NCBI RefSeq assembly: GCF_005404815.1
Contig: NZ_BJDF01000002.1
Location: 186,001 to 250,000, forward strand
Reading direction: 5' to 3'
Length of the DNA stretch: 64,000 nucleotides
DNA from: Companilactobacillus huachuanensis
GTDB lineage: Bacteria; Bacillota; Bacilli; Lactobacillales; Lactobacillaceae
A program made the translations under genes and the position numbers. This document shows positions 9,154 through 19,246 of this stretch, in pieces (position 1 is the stretch's first letter; each line of letters begins with the position of its first letter). The notes below the pieces were generated by a model. That model saw only the letters and a program-made list of their open reading frames with translations, made no database searches and had not been told where the DNA came from.

Positions 9154-9708
9154 TTACCTACGTTCGTGTCTATCTCTTCGACGTTCATCCCGTCTCTCTT
9201 GTCGACTACTACTATCTTTCTTCTGAGCAGCAACGTTACCTGATATTTCACTTGGATATTTAGTTGAAGCACGGTACCAAACAATTCCACGTTGAATCAA
9301 CAATGTAATTCCCAAATACAACAATAAAGTTACTGAACTTCCAGTCCAAATTCGATCAACAGCCATATGCATTCCAATACCTATAACCCACCAAACGATG
9401 GTTAACCAATTACCTTCGCGCATAACTAGACCTTTATCATCAAGCCAATACTTGTAAGTGAATGCTCGCAGGATAGCGAAAACGGCAGCACTAACTAGAC
9501 TAAGAACTCCAAAAATAATTATCCTATTTTGTGAAAGATTCATGTGTTGCTTACTAACTGCATCACCGATTGACGCGATTCCAAACAATATCACAACAAT
9601 AAAAAATTCTGGTTTAAATTTAACCGTTCGTGGTTCCAATTGACGCTTGATTACCACATACAAAATCAACAGTGCTAAAACAATATTTGTATAACTAAGG
9701 TTTTGCAT
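9154..9708 (-). CDS. Multi-pass membrane protein, possible CcdC/DUF1453 family
   Basis: The 184-residue protein has about five hydrophobic segments: roughly residues 5-20, 33-50, 62-83, 101-116 and 124-142. A short soluble loop, YKYWLDDKGLVMREGNW, precedes the fourth segment. The C-terminus is a strongly basic tail rich in RRDERRRDRHERR, likely cytoplasmic. Length, topology and the DDKG loop recall CcdC-like DUF1453 proteins, but I cannot confirm the family. It is monocistronic and flanked by repeats on the 3' side of the neighbouring recD2 cluster. The role is unknown. Confidence 0.55.
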   Translation of the reverse strand: MQNLSYTNIVLALLILYVVIKRQLEPRTVKFKPEFFIVVILFGIASIGDAVSKQHMNLSQNRIIIFGVLSLVSAAVFAILRAFTYKYWLDDKGLVMREGNWLTIVWWVIGIGMHMAVDRIWTGSSVTLLLYLGITLLIQRGIVWYRASTKYPSEISGNVAAQKKDSSSRQERRDERRRDRHERR

Positions 9709-9796
9709 AATAACTTTTCCTAACGTTTTTTATCATTTAAATAATACTCTAAAAATATTAATTACAAAAGAAAAAATTTGATTTTTTGATTATAAT

Positions 9797-10120
9797 AACT
9801 AAAGGTTGAAAGGTAAAAAATTAATGTAGTCGCTGTTATTACAGACCTAGAGTTAATTTATTTAAATAATTAGGAATTTTCGTTTTATTTGTTCCGGCTA
9901 TTAAAATAAACTAGCTGGAAGATCTGAGAGTATTCATTTGCAGCGAAAGTGGCGTTATTGCTTCAGCAATTACACCACCGGGCGTGTTGGAGACTCGCGG
10001 GTTTTGCGAGGCTTCAACCGAGGTCCGAGACCGCATTTTGGCTCGGGCCGTTCCGCGCAGCAATTGAATACTCTCAGATCTGGAAACGGCATACTTAACT
10101 AAACTTTCAACCTTTAGTTA
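9797..10120 (-). repeat. Composite repeat, best-preserved full-length copy
   Basis: The 324-bp unit starts with AACTAAAGGTTGAAAGGT and ends with ACTTTCAACCTTTAGTTA, giving nearly perfect terminal inverted repeats. The core at 9912-10090 has outer arms GATCTGAGAGTATTCATTTGC against GCAATTGAATACTCTCAGATC. The inner hairpins are GTTGGAGACTCGC with GCGAGGCTTCAAC, and GGCGTTATTGC with GCAATTACACC. It occupies most of the gap between the membrane protein gene and recD2. Confidence 0.88.
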
Positions 10121-10176
10121 TAATAAATCGTAAGAGAATACTTAACCTAAATTTCAAACATTAGTTAAATTGATTT

Positions 10177-12585
10177 TTATTTCTTGACCTCTTCACCATG
10201 TTTCATAAAGTCAGTTGGAATAACACTATCCATCCCAATCATTGGATCGATAGCATTGTTCATCACCATATCAAGTGTCAAACGATAATCCTTTGGCTCA
10301 GTGGTTTCATCTGATTCAACATCCTCATCTGGTGTCTCTGAATCCGGTTGCTTAATCTTAAAGCTGGTAAAAATTCGTTCCTTCAAAGTTGTCTGACGTT
10401 CACTCGACTGATCTCTAATTGAACGTTCAAAAGCACTGCGATCACCGACCATGATCAATAGACGCTTAGCTCGTGTAACTGCAGTATACAACAAATTACG
10501 ACGTAACATCCGTGATTCTTCATTAACCAGTGGCAAAATAACCATTTCAAATTCAGAGCCTTGTGATTTATGAATTGAAGTACAGTATGCCAAAGTAATA
10601 TTGAGCCAATCCTTACGATCCAGAGTAACTTCATTGCCGTCGAAGTTGATAACTAATTTATCAACCTTGTCGGTATTTTCTTTTGCCAAAATAATCCCAA
10701 TAATCTGACCTATTTCACCATTGAAAACATTATCTTCTGGCGTATTGACCAAATAAACAACTTTATCCTTGATACGATATTTAATATTTCCCATAGAAAC
10801 TTCTTTACGCTGAGGCGTCATCGGATTAACAACATTTTGAATCACATAATTAAGATTATCGATACCGGCCGTCCCACGATACATTGGTGCCAAAACTTGA
10901 ACATCCGCAATATCAAAGCCACGATCACCAGACTTACTAATAATTTGTGATAAAACATTGGGAACATCTCGACTATTGCAATTGATAAAACTTCTATCAG
11001 CTCGATTTTCAAAGATACCGTCGACAATTACACCTTCATTGATATCATGAGCTAATTGAATAATCGTTGAATCCTCATCCTGTCGATGAATATTTTTCAA
11101 AATCATTGTGGGAAAAACTTCACTATTGATCAAATCAGCAAAGACCTGACCGGCCCCAACTGATGGCAACTGATCACGGTCACCTACTAAAACAATTTGT
11201 GTTCCCGGTTGAACGGCAGAAATTAACACTTTAAATAATTTCGTATCAACCATCGACATTTCATCAATGATCAATAATTTACAATCCAAACTTGGCTCTG
11301 CAAATTCATCATCTTCTGTGCCAGTCAGTCCTAACAAACGGTGAATCGTCATCGCTGGTAAACCGGTTGATTCACCCATATGTTTGGCTGCTCGTCCTGT
11401 AGGGGCAGCTAGTGCAATTGCATATTCCTTAGACTCTGGTTCAAGTGGCATGTCATTTAATTTCGCATAGGCCGCCACAATGGCATTAATGATAGTTGTT
11501 TTACCTGTTCCGGGGCCCCCAGTCAGTAGAAAGATTGGAGCAGTCAAAGATTGTTCGATTGCCTTTTCTTGTGAATCATCATATTTAACGTTGAAATCCG
11601 ACTCAATCTGGCGTAATTCCGTCCTCATGTCTTTCTTTTTCCAAGCCACGCCTTTGAAACTATCCGTGATCATCTTCAATGATTGGGCAATTGACCACTC
11701 ACTGTCAGCCAAATCCTTTTCATAAACGTTACCATCTTCGACTACTAATACGCCGTCTTTAACTAAATTACGTAATCCATCCACTAATTTTTGTTGCAGA
11801 TCATCGGTTGAGTTAGCTCGCAAGATACTGCCAACACGACGGATCAATTCCTGACCATCAACATATGTGTCACCTGTTTCATTGACAATTAATGTGACCA
11901 TCTGAATCAAAGCACCTTTGATACGTCTAGGGTCATCGCCTGTAATACCTATACGCTTGGCCAGCTCATCCGCACGTTTAAAACCAACACCTTTAACATC
12001 GATTACTAACTGATACGGATCTTCATTCAATTTATCAAGTGTCTGTACACCATACCTTTGAAAAATTCTTGCGCTCAATGTTGGACCGAATCCATAGTTA
12101 TTCAACTGATACAAAACTTGTTCCGTCTGATGATTGTTAGAAATTTGTTCCACAATATTCTGAGTCTTCTCTTCACCAAGTTTTAGAAAATCCAAGGCAT
12201 GTGGATCCTGTAAAATCTTGTCGATTGCATCTTCACCTAATGTATCAACAATCTTCTCCGCTTTTTTCTTTCCAATACCAGGAAACTCTTCACTCGAAAA
12301 GAAAGCTACTAATTGTTTGCGACCATTAGGACGACTACGCTTATAAGTCGTTGCTTTAAATTGCTGACCATATTTCGGGTGATCGACGATTTCACCTTCA
12401 AAACGATATTCTTCTTCCTCAACAATTTCGCCAAAACTACCGGTAACGACAATATCGCCACCATCCCAGCCGGTATTAGTTTTTTTAACTTTAATCGTAA
12501 AGATCTTATAGAGATTTTCGGGGTTTTCAAAAAAGATGGCTTTGACAGTACCCAAGAAATATGGTTTCTCGTTACTTTCTGTCAT
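10177..12585 (-). CDS. recD2: RecD2-type ATP-dependent DNA helicase
   Basis: The 802-residue protein is the RecBC-independent RecD2 helicase (YrrC type), a 5'-3' helicase used in repair and replication-stress tolerance. The long N-terminal extension holds helix-hairpin-helix repeats (FPGIGKKKAEKIV and VKGVGFKRADELAKRIG). The SF1B motor has Walker A GGPGTGKTT near residue 355, Walker B LLIIDEMSMVD, GDRDQLPSVGAGQV and the final VTRAKRLL motif. Its start overlaps the TPR gene by 14 bp, so the two are co-translated. It is the last gene of the nudF-to-recD2 cluster. Confidence 0.93.
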   Translation of the reverse strand: MTESNEKPYFLGTVKAIFFENPENLYKIFTIKVKKTNTGWDGGDIVVTGSFGEIVEEEEYRFEGEIVDHPKYGQQFKATTYKRSRPNGRKQLVAFFSSEEFPGIGKKKAEKIVDTLGEDAIDKILQDPHALDFLKLGEEKTQNIVEQISNNHQTEQVLYQLNNYGFGPTLSARIFQRYGVQTLDKLNEDPYQLVIDVKGVGFKRADELAKRIGITGDDPRRIKGALIQMVTLIVNETGDTYVDGQELIRRVGSILRANSTDDLQQKLVDGLRNLVKDGVLVVEDGNVYEKDLADSEWSIAQSLKMITDSFKGVAWKKKDMRTELRQIESDFNVKYDDSQEKAIEQSLTAPIFLLTGGPGTGKTTIINAIVAAYAKLNDMPLEPESKEYAIALAAPTGRAAKHMGESTGLPAMTIHRLLGLTGTEDDEFAEPSLDCKLLIIDEMSMVDTKLFKVLISAVQPGTQIVLVGDRDQLPSVGAGQVFADLINSEVFPTMILKNIHRQDEDSTIIQLAHDINEGVIVDGIFENRADRSFINCNSRDVPNVLSQIISKSGDRGFDIADVQVLAPMYRGTAGIDNLNYVIQNVVNPMTPQRKEVSMGNIKYRIKDKVVYLVNTPEDNVFNGEIGQIIGIILAKENTDKVDKLVINFDGNEVTLDRKDWLNITLAYCTSIHKSQGSEFEMVILPLVNEESRMLRRNLLYTAVTRAKRLLIMVGDRSAFERSIRDQSSERQTTLKERIFTSFKIKQPDSETPDEDVESDETTEPKDYRLTLDMVMNNAIDPMIGMDSVIPTDFMKHGEEVKK

Positions 12586-13237
12586 TGCTATCTCCTTGTT
12601 TGATAAATTTTTGTAACTCAGCTAGTTTCTTTTCATTCTTCAAATAATACTTTTCATCAATTTTTTTAGACTGATCCAAGTAGTTTTGATAATCCTCATG
12701 CAGGTTCATCGCACACAATGCCATATTAAAGTAATATTTGGCCTGTGGTTGGATTTTACTGGCTGTCTTGTAAAATCCCAAGGACTCACCAAAATTGCCG
12801 TTAGCAAGCAGTAAATCAGCTAATAACTCATTGGCTTGTAAATCCTCTGGTGATTTTTCAACCGCAGTCAAAGCATACATGATTGCTAATTGACGCTTAC
12901 CTTGTTGATCCAATGTTTTAGCCATCATGAAATAAGCTTCAAATGCGTAATCATCATTGACCAAATTTTGGAAAATATCATTGGCCTTATCGAATTTATC
13001 AGCCAAATAATACACGTTCCCCAAATTATAGAGTAAATCCTGATTATCCTTATACATTTCTAAAGAGCGAGCTAACAACTCTTCGGCCTGTTCCAAGTCG
13101 CCAGCTTCAACTAGATAAGTCGATAATTGTAAAATCTTGGGTAATTGCTTTGGATCTTGATTCAAATCAGCAACGACTAATTTGATTGCTTGTTCTTTGT
13201 CGCCCTGATTAAATAATTCTTCTGCTTCTTTGTTCAT
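12572..13237 (-). CDS. TPR-repeat protein (YrrB-like)
   Basis: The 221-residue protein consists of tetratricopeptide repeats through most of its length; typical A-helix signatures such as LLYNLGNVYYLADKFDKAND and AYFMMAKTLDQQGKRQLAIM are visible. It has no signal peptide or membrane segment and is predicted to be cytosolic. A TPR protein in front of recD2 is conserved in Bacillales and Lactobacillales (yrrB-yrrC), where it likely acts as a protein-interaction scaffold. It follows the phosphatase gene by 7 bp and overlaps recD2. The specific partner is not known. Confidence 0.8.
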   Translation of the reverse strand: MNKEAEELFNQGDKEQAIKLVVADLNQDPKQLPKILQLSTYLVEAGDLEQAEELLARSLEMYKDNQDLLYNLGNVYYLADKFDKANDIFQNLVNDDYAFEAYFMMAKTLDQQGKRQLAIMYALTAVEKSPEDLQANELLADLLLANGNFGESLGFYKTASKIQPQAKYYFNMALCAMNLHEDYQNYLDQSKKIDEKYYLKNEKKLAELQKFIKQGDSNDRK

Positions 13238-13244
13238 AAAAACC

Positions 13245-13895
13245 TCAAATAGTATCTGAACTTTCTAATTTCTTGCCCAGATATCCCGTTTCATTCCATT
13301 TAATTAATTTAAATTCACCATTTTCAAAACGCAGGTGAGTCAAACTAGTATTCGAGAGTCCACCATTTTTTCTAATATCAGCGACTTTCGTTCCTAACAG
13401 TGATTGAATCATCGTTACCAATGCCGCACCATGACTGACAATTACCACATTAGCATCAGGTTTGTTTTCGGCAACAATCCTCTTAACTGCATCAGTCGTT
13501 CTTGCAGCAACCTTTTCAAATGATTCACCCCTGATCAAATCATAATCATACTCTGCAGGTTGATGTCTGAATGCATATATCACTTCAGGTATTTCATTTT
13601 CCAACTCAGAGAACTTACGTCCTTCCATAATGCCCAAGTCAAATTCACGTAGATCGCGCACGATTGATAAAGGAATTTGTCGTTTCAAATCCTTGATCAA
13701 GGTTTCAGCTGTTTTTTTAGCACGTGGTAATGGACTGGCATACATGTGATCGATTGCTGTATCTTCAAGTCTTTTTGCTAACAGACTGATATCATGTAAA
13801 CTTTCTGGCAACAATGGCGAATCACCATGTCCACCTTGATATTTTCCTTCTAAGTTCCATTCGGTCTTTCCATGTCTGACAAAATACAATTCCAT
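13245..13895 (-). CDS. Histidine phosphatase family protein (phosphoglycerate mutase-like)
   Basis: The 216-residue protein has the catalytic RHG motif in YFVRHGKTEWN at residues 4-14, the substrate loop GKYQGGHGDSPL, the YASPLPRAKKTA segment and the second catalytic His in VIVSHGAALV near residue 155. This is the cofactor-dependent phosphoglycerate mutase superfamily, but length and context suit a broad-specificity phosphatase more than glycolytic mutase. It is the first of three tightly spaced genes ending in recD2. The ATG follows a weak AAGGTGAG ribosome-binding site. Confidence 0.82.
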   Translation of the reverse strand: MELYFVRHGKTEWNLEGKYQGGHGDSPLLPESLHDISLLAKRLEDTAIDHMYASPLPRAKKTAETLIKDLKRQIPLSIVRDLREFDLGIMEGRKFSELENEIPEVIYAFRHQPAEYDYDLIRGESFEKVAARTTDAVKRIVAENKPDANVVIVSHGAALVTMIQSLLGTKVADIRKNGGLSNTSLTHLRFENGEFKLIKWNETGYLGKKLESSDTI

Positions 13896-14096
13896 TTTTT
13901 CTCACCTTACCAAGTTAGTTAAGTACAATTATGGATTTTTTGGTGATTTTTTTCAAGGCTACTGTAAACATTCCAGAATGTAACGACAATTAAGACGATG
14001 TTTCCTTAATCTATCGCATCTGCTTTTTTAATTCTTATCGTTCAATCTCAGTAATACTCATAAAGTCATTGGCAATGTTAGATTAATTTTGTGATA

Positions 14097-14148
14097 TAAA
14101 AACAGGTCTAACCAAAATTGTAGAAAATTTTAGTTAGACCTGTTTAGT
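14097..14148 (-). terminator. Terminator hairpin downstream of mnmA
   Basis: On the minus strand AAACAGGTCTAAC pairs perfectly with GTTAGACCTGTTT and is followed by a T-rich stretch. It would end the nudF-to-mnmA transcript before the phosphatase-TPR-recD2 genes. The 417-bp gap between those groups holds this hairpin and the element at 14193-14310. Confidence 0.75.
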
Positions 14149-14192
14149 TTATTTCTTTTTAAAAATCTTATTTTAGGTAGTGACTTCAAAAC

Positions 14193-14310
14193 GAGCTACG
14201 ATGGGACAACTCCTTCCGCCTTTCATAACTAGATAAATTGCCCGAAAAGTACCGCGTGCACTTCATCTAGTTACGAAAATGCTCGGGAGCTTAGCGCCCC
14301 ATCTTCGCTC
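14193..14310. repeat. Second, unrelated multibranched palindromic element at the mnmA 3' end
   Basis: The outer arms GAGCTACGATGGG and CCCATCTTCGCTC pair with few mismatches. Inside, CATAACTAGAT pairs with ATCTAGTTACG, and GGGAGCTTAGCGCCCC can fold on itself. It begins 2 bp after the mnmA stop codon. It shares the branched-palindrome architecture of the main repeat family but not its sequence, and I see only one copy here. Confidence 0.55.
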
Positions 14311-14311
14311 T

Positions 14312-15439
<1,128 letters not shown>

Positions 15440-15443
15440 TCAT

Positions 15444-15779
15444 TTATTTAACTAATACATTTTTTTCTTTTAAAAAGTTCATTAAGTATCGGTAGTCACT
15501 TACTTCTGCTTCAGTGTCCTTGATCTTAAACATATTGATATTGTGCAATCCTGACTTATCAGTGATTGTTAATTTTAAACTATCTAAACTCTTGTCAACG
15601 GTTGCACGCAAAAAATATCTGGCTTCATATGGTGACGATCCATTAATCGGATGTACCAATTTGAAACTACCTTTATTTGATTCCATGAAACCTGCATCAA
15701 CAAGTGAATATTTTTTTACTTCAGGGCTTAGTTCATAAACTTCCTGGTCCCCTTGTACTTGAGCTTGTCGTTTATCCAT
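15444..15779 (-). CDS. DUF1831-family small protein
   Basis: The protein has 111 residues from the ATG at 15779. I prefer this start over the ATG at 15788, because the GGGGG ribosome-binding site abuts the earlier one and is 9 nt from the later one. No signal peptide or membrane segment is seen; the sequence is mixed alpha/beta with segments such as YFLRATVDKSLDSLKLTI. From family memory it matches DUF1831, which in lactobacilli sits between the cysteine desulfurase and mnmA. A role in sulfur relay to MnmA is an inference from position only. Confidence 0.65.
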   Translation of the reverse strand: MDKRQAQVQGDQEVYELSPEVKKYSLVDAGFMESNKGSFKLVHPINGSSPYEARYFLRATVDKSLDSLKLTITDKSGLHNINMFKIKDTEAEVSDYRYLMNFLKEKNVLVK

Positions 15780-15833
15780 TTTATTCATCCCCCATAAAGA
15801 TTTTGTCTTAATTATAAGTTTGAATAAAATTCA

Positions 15834-16982
15834 CTAATTAGTCAAGTCTGAAACTATCTCAATTAGTTTATTAGTAAATTTAACGACTTCACTTTCAGTA
15901 TTATCTTTTCCAAAACTGATTCTAACAGAGTCTTGAATCTTGGAACTATCTTCACCAAACATGGCAATTAAGACATGTGAAGGTTCCAAACTACCGGCAG
16001 TACATGCAGACCCACCAGAGATTGCAAATCCTTCTAAGTCTAATCTAGTCAACAAAACGCCACGATCAACTCCTGGAAAATACAAATTCATCACATGATT
16101 CAAGGCGTGATTATCAGTTGGTCCATTGATCTCAAATTTAATATTATTTTCTTTTAAAATTTCTTGAATTGTTTGTTTAAAGCCAAAATAACGTGCTTGT
16201 CTAGCTTGTTTTTCTTCCGGAGTAATCAGTTCGACGGCTTTAGCAAACCCAGCGATACCAGGAACATTTTCAGTTCCCGCACGTCGTTTGGTTTCTTGGT
16301 CGCCTCCTTTAATAAATGATGGAATATGAATATCATCATTGATATAAAGAAAACCGATAAATTTAGGCCCATTAATTTTATGAGCTGAAGTTGATAACAT
16401 ATCGATGTGTTCTTTTTTGACATCAATATCTTCCATTCCATAAGCTTGAACAGCATCGGTGTGGAAAAATGCTTGATGATCTTTTAGAACTTCCCCAATC
16501 TCTTTAATGGGATTCATGGAACCGACTTCGTTATTGCCATACATGATTGATACTAAAATAGTATCATCCCTGAGGGCGTCTTTAACTTGTTCGGCAGTCA
16601 CTTCTCCACGAACATTTGGTTTCAAGTAAGTTACTTCAAATCCTAACGTTTCGAGATATGCTAAAGGTTTGAGGATAGCCTCGTGCTCAATAGCAGTTGT
16701 AATGATATGTTTACCTAACTTTTGTCTAGATAATGCTGTTTCAATCACCGCAGTATTATCACTTTCAGTACCACCACTTGTAAAGACAATTTCTGAGTCT
16801 TTGGCATTGATACTTTGAGCAATCGTATGGCGACTTTCGTCTAGGACTTTGCGAGCACGACGTCCAAACAGATTGGTAGCAGAAGCGTTACCAAAATTAT
16901 TGGTCATCTGATCGTTAATCACATCGACTACAGGTGTAGCCATCGGTGTCGTGGCAGCATTATCTAAATAAATAAATGCCAC
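15834..16982 (-). CDS. Cysteine desulfurase (NifS/IscS-like), MnmA-associated
   Basis: The 382-residue PLP enzyme takes sulfur from cysteine as a persulfide. The N-terminus YLDNAATTP, the PLP lysine in STSAHKINGPKF near residue 202 and the catalytic-cysteine loop SGGSACTAGS near residue 323 are all present. Genomic placement directly before DUF1831 and mnmA indicates it supplies sulfur for tRNA 2-thiouridine, as the dedicated desulfurase YrvO does in Bacillus. A second desulfurase is encoded at 47516-48661 with thiI. It starts 12 bp after mtnN. Confidence 0.88.
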   Translation of the reverse strand: MAFIYLDNAATTPMATPVVDVINDQMTNNFGNASATNLFGRRARKVLDESRHTIAQSINAKDSEIVFTSGGTESDNTAVIETALSRQKLGKHIITTAIEHEAILKPLAYLETLGFEVTYLKPNVRGEVTAEQVKDALRDDTILVSIMYGNNEVGSMNPIKEIGEVLKDHQAFFHTDAVQAYGMEDIDVKKEHIDMLSTSAHKINGPKFIGFLYINDDIHIPSFIKGGDQETKRRAGTENVPGIAGFAKAVELITPEEKQARQARYFGFKQTIQEILKENNIKFEINGPTDNHALNHVMNLYFPGVDRGVLLTRLDLEGFAISGGSACTAGSLEPSHVLIAMFGEDSSKIQDSVRISFGKDNTESEVVKFTNKLIEIVSDLTN

Positions 16983-16994
16983 AATAAATCCCCT

Positions 16995-17684
16995 CTATTC
17001 TTGGTCTAAAAAGTTCAGTAACATAGTTACTGATTTGCGTCCGGCTTGTAAAACAAATTCGTCAAAATTGACACTAGCATTTTCGTCCCCAACATCACTC
17101 ATTGAACGAATGACAACGAATGGCGTGTGGAATTGGTTGCAGACTTGAGCCACAGCTGCACCCTCCATCTCAGCTGCTAATGCATCTGGGAACGACTTTT
17201 TAATTGTAGCAATTTTTTCTTTAGAGTCAACGAATTGGTCTCCGGTAACAATTAAACCTACTCGAGAAGTCAAACCAGTTCTTTTTGCGGCGGCAGCAAT
17301 CGCCTTAACATAATCAGGGTCAGCCTGAAAATAAAGCTCTTGTTGTGGAAGTTGACCAATCTTGTAACCAAAACCTGTAGCGTCAACATCGTGATAAGCC
17401 ATCTTATCAGAAATAACAACATCTCCGATATGTAAGCCAGTTCCGATTCCACCAGCTGAACCAGTATTAACGACAAAATCTGGTTGATAACGATCATTAA
17501 TAAGCGTAGCAGTGATTCCTGCTTGAACTTTACCAATTCCACTTTGTGCTAAGTAAACTTCATGATTCTTATACTTACCAATAGTGATATCAACACCAGC
17601 AACTGATTCTTTTTTAACATCAGTCAGTGATTCTTTCATTAATTTAATTTCTTCTTCCATAGGAACGATTACGCCAATTTTCAT
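16995..17684 (-). CDS. mtnN: 5'-methylthioadenosine/S-adenosylhomocysteine nucleosidase
   Basis: The 229-residue enzyme cleaves adenine from methylthioadenosine and S-adenosylhomocysteine, recycling products of SAM-dependent reactions and feeding the activated methyl cycle. Family signatures include the opening MKIGVIVPMEEEI with the catalytic Glu, the NTGSAGGIG loop near residue 76, the ME motif in AAEMEGAAVAQV near residue 170, and the catalytic Asp in RSMSDVGD. Length is standard. It lies between the small membrane protein and cysteine desulfurase genes with gaps of about 10 bp, so it is co-transcribed. Confidence 0.92.
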   Translation of the reverse strand: MKIGVIVPMEEEIKLMKESLTDVKKESVAGVDITIGKYKNHEVYLAQSGIGKVQAGITATLINDRYQPDFVVNTGSAGGIGTGLHIGDVVISDKMAYHDVDATGFGYKIGQLPQQELYFQADPDYVKAIAAAAKRTGLTSRVGLIVTGDQFVDSKEKIATIKKSFPDALAAEMEGAAVAQVCNQFHTPFVVIRSMSDVGDENASVNFDEFVLQAGRKSVTMLLNFLDQE

Positions 17685-17694
17685 ACTTTACCCC

Positions 17695-17982
17695 TTAAAT
17701 AAAAAATAATATTAAAAATACTAGAACAATTAAGCCGAATACTGTAATGATGGCAATATTTAGCTTTTTTTTCAATTTATTTGTCTTATCTTCAAAAGTT
17801 GATAAATTTTCTTGAATTATTTGTTCCGGATGTTGCTGTTTATATTCTTCTTCAGCACGGCGACGTTCTTGCTCACGAATTTTTTGTTGCTGAGCCTCGA
17901 CTTGATCAGCACGAACGACAGTCTGTGGTTGCTGAGTTGATTTAACTTTTGAATTATAAAAATCTTTTAATTTTGAGAACAT
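17695..17982 (-). CDS. Small membrane-anchored protein of unknown function
   Basis: The 95-residue protein has a highly charged N-terminal half (residues 20-65 rich in Gln, Glu, Arg and Lys, with coiled-coil character) and a single C-terminal membrane helix at about residues 73-94, ending without a tail. It is therefore likely a tail-anchored protein facing the cytoplasm. Its ATG overlaps the nudF stop in a TAATG arrangement, implying translational coupling. I do not recognise the family. Confidence 0.7.
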   Translation of the reverse strand: MFSKLKDFYNSKVKSTQQPQTVVRADQVEAQQQKIREQERRRAEEEYKQQHPEQIIQENLSTFEDKTNKLKKKLNIAIITVFGLIVLVFLILFFI

Positions 17983-18551
17983 TATTTTGCCCTAGCTTGA
18001 AGCAATTCCCAATAAGTAATGGCATAAATACTCTTTGAATCACAAATTACACCAGCTTGAATTTGGAACTTTGCTTCATCCAGTGTTAATTTTTCAACAT
18101 TTAAGAATTCATCCGGATCAAGTGGACGTTTGAATTCAACTTCTTTTAAATCAGTTGCCTTAAAGACAGTCAATTTTTCATTGGAATAACCTGGGCTAGC
18201 AAAGAAAGTTGTGACCTTTTCCAATTTATCAGTCGTCATACCAAGTTCTTCATCCATTTCACGCAAGGCAACTTCTTTTAAATCGCTACCTTCATCAAGA
18301 TCAATTTTACCAGCTGGAATTTCCAACGTTTCTTGTTCAAGTGGAGTCCGCCATTGTCTAACAAAAATCATCCTGTTATCTTCAGTAAAGGGAATAATAG
18401 CAACTGCACCATGGTGTTTAACGACTTCCCGGATGTCAGGGATTCCATTGGGTAAAATCACTTGTTCGACATCAACGTCGATAATTTTACCGCCAAACAT
18501 TCTCTTTTGGGCAACAATTTCTTCGTAGTATCTTGAGTCTTCTTTTTCCAT
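17982..18551 (-). CDS. nudF: ADP-ribose pyrophosphatase (Nudix hydrolase)
   Basis: The 189-residue protein hydrolyses ADP-ribose to AMP and ribose 5-phosphate. The Nudix box is complete: a Gly in EGSDLKEVALREMDEELGM matches Gx5Ex7REUxEExGU near residue 100. The preceding EIPAGKID and the following FFASPGYSNEKL, with its Pro-Gly-Tyr signature, mark the ADP-ribose-specific subfamily. It is the first gene of the cluster running to mnmA, and no promoter was securely identified between the repeat at 18656 and its start. Confidence 0.9.
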   Translation of the reverse strand: MEKEDSRYYEEIVAQKRMFGGKIIDVDVEQVILPNGIPDIREVVKHHGAVAIIPFTEDNRMIFVRQWRTPLEQETLEIPAGKIDLDEGSDLKEVALREMDEELGMTTDKLEKVTTFFASPGYSNEKLTVFKATDLKEVEFKRPLDPDEFLNVEKLTLDEAKFQIQAGVICDSKSIYAITYWELLQARAK

Positions 18552-18655
18552 TATTTGACCTTCTTACTTGAGATTATCAAAATTGAACCAATGCAAATAT
18601 TTTACCAGATATTGAATTAACTACAAGGTGTCAACTCCGGTTAGCAATTAAATAT

Positions 18656-18841
18656 GCCGTCTCCAGAGCAGAGAAATATTCACTGGCTGTGCGGACCGGT
18701 CCGAGCCTGAGAATCGGCCTCGAACCTCGGTTTGAAGACTTACCACAAACCGGTAAGTCTCCAAACACGCCCGGTGGTGTAATGGCTAAAGCCATAACAC
18801 CACTTCCACTGCCCACAAATATTTCTCAGCTCTTCCGACTA
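18656..18841 (+). repeat. Structured palindromic element, forward orientation
   Basis: The 186-bp core runs from GCCGTCTCCAG to TTCCGACTA. The outer arms AGAGCAGAGAAATATT and AATATTTCTCAGCTCT pair. The second hairpin is GGTTTGAAGACTTACC with GGTAAGTCTCCAAAC and the third is GTGTAATGGC with GCCATAACAC. It faces a reverse copy 186 bp away. Together they fill the nudF-csp gap. Confidence 0.87.
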
Positions 18842-19027
18842 ATTAATCGCTATTACACTGAATGTGAAACTTTCAAATTCTTTTATATACAGCTTATTTA
18901 AATCTTTTTTACCGGCGAATTTGAAACACTTTGTATTTCTTAAATTTAATTATTTAAACATTTGTAATACAAGGATACTAATCATATTTAAACATACCAG
19001 AATACGATTTAAATTCAAAGAAATCCC

Positions 19028-19204
19028 GAGCCTCCGGGCGTGAGAAATGGAGTCCGCAGTGGTAGTGGTGTTAGGACGGCGATTTTCCGTTCTTACACCA
19101 CAGGACGTATTTTGAGACGCGGTTTTCGGCTCAAAATCGAGGGTCGAGACCTTGGCTCGAGCCGGTCCACACAGCAGACTCCATTTCTCACGCCCGGAGG
19201 CGGC
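19028..19204 (-). repeat. Structured palindromic element, reverse orientation
   Basis: The core is closed by CCTCCGGGCGTGAGAAATGG against CCATTTCTCACGCCCGGAGG, an uninterrupted 20-bp stem that shares no sequence with the arms of other copies. Inside are GGTGTTAGGACGG with CCGTTCTTACACC, ATTTTGAG with CTCAAAAT, and the conserved GGTCGAGACCTTGGCTCGAGCC hairpin. It lies just beyond the csp terminator. Confidence 0.88.
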
Positions 19205-19216
19205 ATCCTTCAATAC

Positions 19217-19246
19217 AAAAAAAAGAAAGCACTATTCAGCACTTTC
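19217..19246 (-). terminator. Terminator overlapping the end of the cold-shock-like gene
   Basis: On the minus strand GAAAGTGC pairs, with wobbles, to GTGCTTTC and is followed by eight T residues. The stop codon of the gene lies within the loop region, so the last codons form the 5' arm of the terminator. Confidence 0.75.

Noticed and set aside
18631-18816. Open reading frames crossing the repeats (for example 2977-3264, 18631-18816, 18950-19213, 45705-45962, 50576-50809).
   Set aside because: They lack ribosome-binding sites, read through palindromes on either strand and share no conserved protein between copies.
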